Positions 63,798 to 64,000 of a stretch of 64,000 bases of DNA are shown piece by piece (position 1 is the stretch's first letter; each line of letters opens with the position of its first letter). The DNA comes from Deltaproteobacteria bacterium (GTDB taxonomy: Bacteria > Myxococcota_A > Polyangia > Polyangiales > JADJMO01), in contig JANYDK010000123.1 of assembly GCA_025363655.1 (NCBI GenBank), positions 119,208 through 183,207 on the forward strand, given 5' to 3'. Under the pieces are notes generated by a model. That model was not told the DNA's origin. It ran no database searches and was given only the letters and a program-made list of their open reading frames with translations. The translations under genes were made by a program, and so were the position numbers.

Positions 63798-64000
63798 GTG
63801 TCCCCTCCCTCCACCCGCTCCTGCCCGACCTGCGGAAACCCGGTCGATCCGCTCCGCGCGCCCCACGTCGCGATTCTCGAGGGAGCCTTCATCTATTTCT
63901 GCTCGCCGGAGTGCCGCAGAGAGAGCGCCGCAGTTTCGATCACGCCACCGCCCGTGGCAGTGAAGAAAAAGCCCACGCCCGCGCCCGCACCCGCACCCGC
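63798..64000 (+). CDS. Zinc-ribbon/TRASH-like protein N-terminus (partial, runs off the right edge)
   Basis: From GTG 63798 the first 67 codons are open to the window end. Two cysteine pairs (CPTCGNPVDPLRAPH and FCSPECRRES) form a metal-binding TRASH/YHS-like knuckle. They are followed by a Pro/Ala/Lys-rich linker that becomes a Pro-Ala repeat at the edge. A similar N-terminus occurs on heavy-metal P-type ATPases and other large proteins of myxobacteria, but the catalytic part lies outside the window. A TAGGCT element is 13 nt upstream. It is divergent from grpE. Confidence 0.6.
   Translation, partial: MSPPSTRSCPTCGNPVDPLRAPHVAILEGAFIYFCSPECRRESAAVSITPPPVAVKKKPTPAPAPAP

Noticed and set aside
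63960..64000. Repeat array at the right edge (CCCGCACCCGC)
   Set aside because: It is a Pro-Ala codon run in the linker of the last gene, not a CRISPR or satellite.

Overview
This is a very GC-rich chromosomal window with dense, often overlapping genes. It looks like a deltaproteobacterium-type genome of the phylum Myxococcota, most likely the Polyangiales/Polyangia side. The evidence is the strong G/C bias at third codon positions, large Ser/Thr kinases with fused ATPase/TPR or sensor domains, an AgmX/PglI-type protein, an NrsF anti-sigma factor beside a sigma-70-family factor, and a Gld-type ABC cluster. Taxonomy is inferred from gene content and protein style; no search was run.

The window appears to lie in the replication-origin region. 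dnaN-recF-gyrB (22.0-26.9 kb) are collinear behind a 415-bp non-coding segment that holds several DnaA-box-like CCACA motifs and an inverted repeat. Three near-perfect parS (ParB-binding) sites lie at 4.2-6.1 kb, one of them inside bioF. dnaA, parA and parB are not in the window.

Layout. 0-3.8 kb: lipoprotein end, a response regulator, a degenerate LpxK-like kinase, bioB and a secreted protein. 3.8-6.8 kb: zapA, the parS pair, an ABC ATPase, then bioF-bioD. 6.8-11.3 kb: a MoxR / DUF58 / TgpA-transglutaminase operon with a small lipoprotein. 11.4-15.8 kb: homogentisate dioxygenase, a secreted esterase, a membrane phosphoesterase and tsaD. 15.9-21.6 kb: a fused CcmF-CcmH cytochrome c maturation protein with two companions, then peptide deformylase. 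22-30.7 kb: dnaN, recF, gyrB, a sensor Ser/Thr kinase and a SUMF1-fold lipoprotein fusion. 30.7-40.7 kb: a 1,357-aa kinase/ATPase/TPR protein, a histidine phosphatase, an APH-type kinase, an FAH-family enzyme, a TlpA thioredoxin, a membrane protein and a frameshifted discoidin-domain protein. 40.8-45.7 kb: MltD-like transglycosylase, UppP and the PhoU-like/Pit phosphate transporter pair. 45.7-48.4 kb: AgmX-type protein, recA and a lipoprotein. 48.5-54.1 kb: a tightly packed minus-strand operon of a membrane phosphoesterase, an epoxide-hydrolase-like/CPBP fusion and a GMC oxidoreductase. 54.3-59 kb: an outer-membrane-type protein, a DUF433 protein and a Gld-type ABC cluster. 59-64 kb: NrsF anti-sigma and sigma factor, M1 aminopeptidase with HEAT repeats, grpE and the start of a zinc-ribbon protein.

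No tRNA, rRNA, CRISPR array, insertion sequence or phage gene was recognised. A recurring theme is a TAnnnT or extended TGnTAnnnT -10 element 6-10 nt before start codons, which suggests that many transcripts here are leaderless or nearly so. The most interesting items are the parS/origin architecture, the unexplained phosphoesterase / hydrolase-CPBP / GMC operon, and several fused or catalytically altered enzymes.
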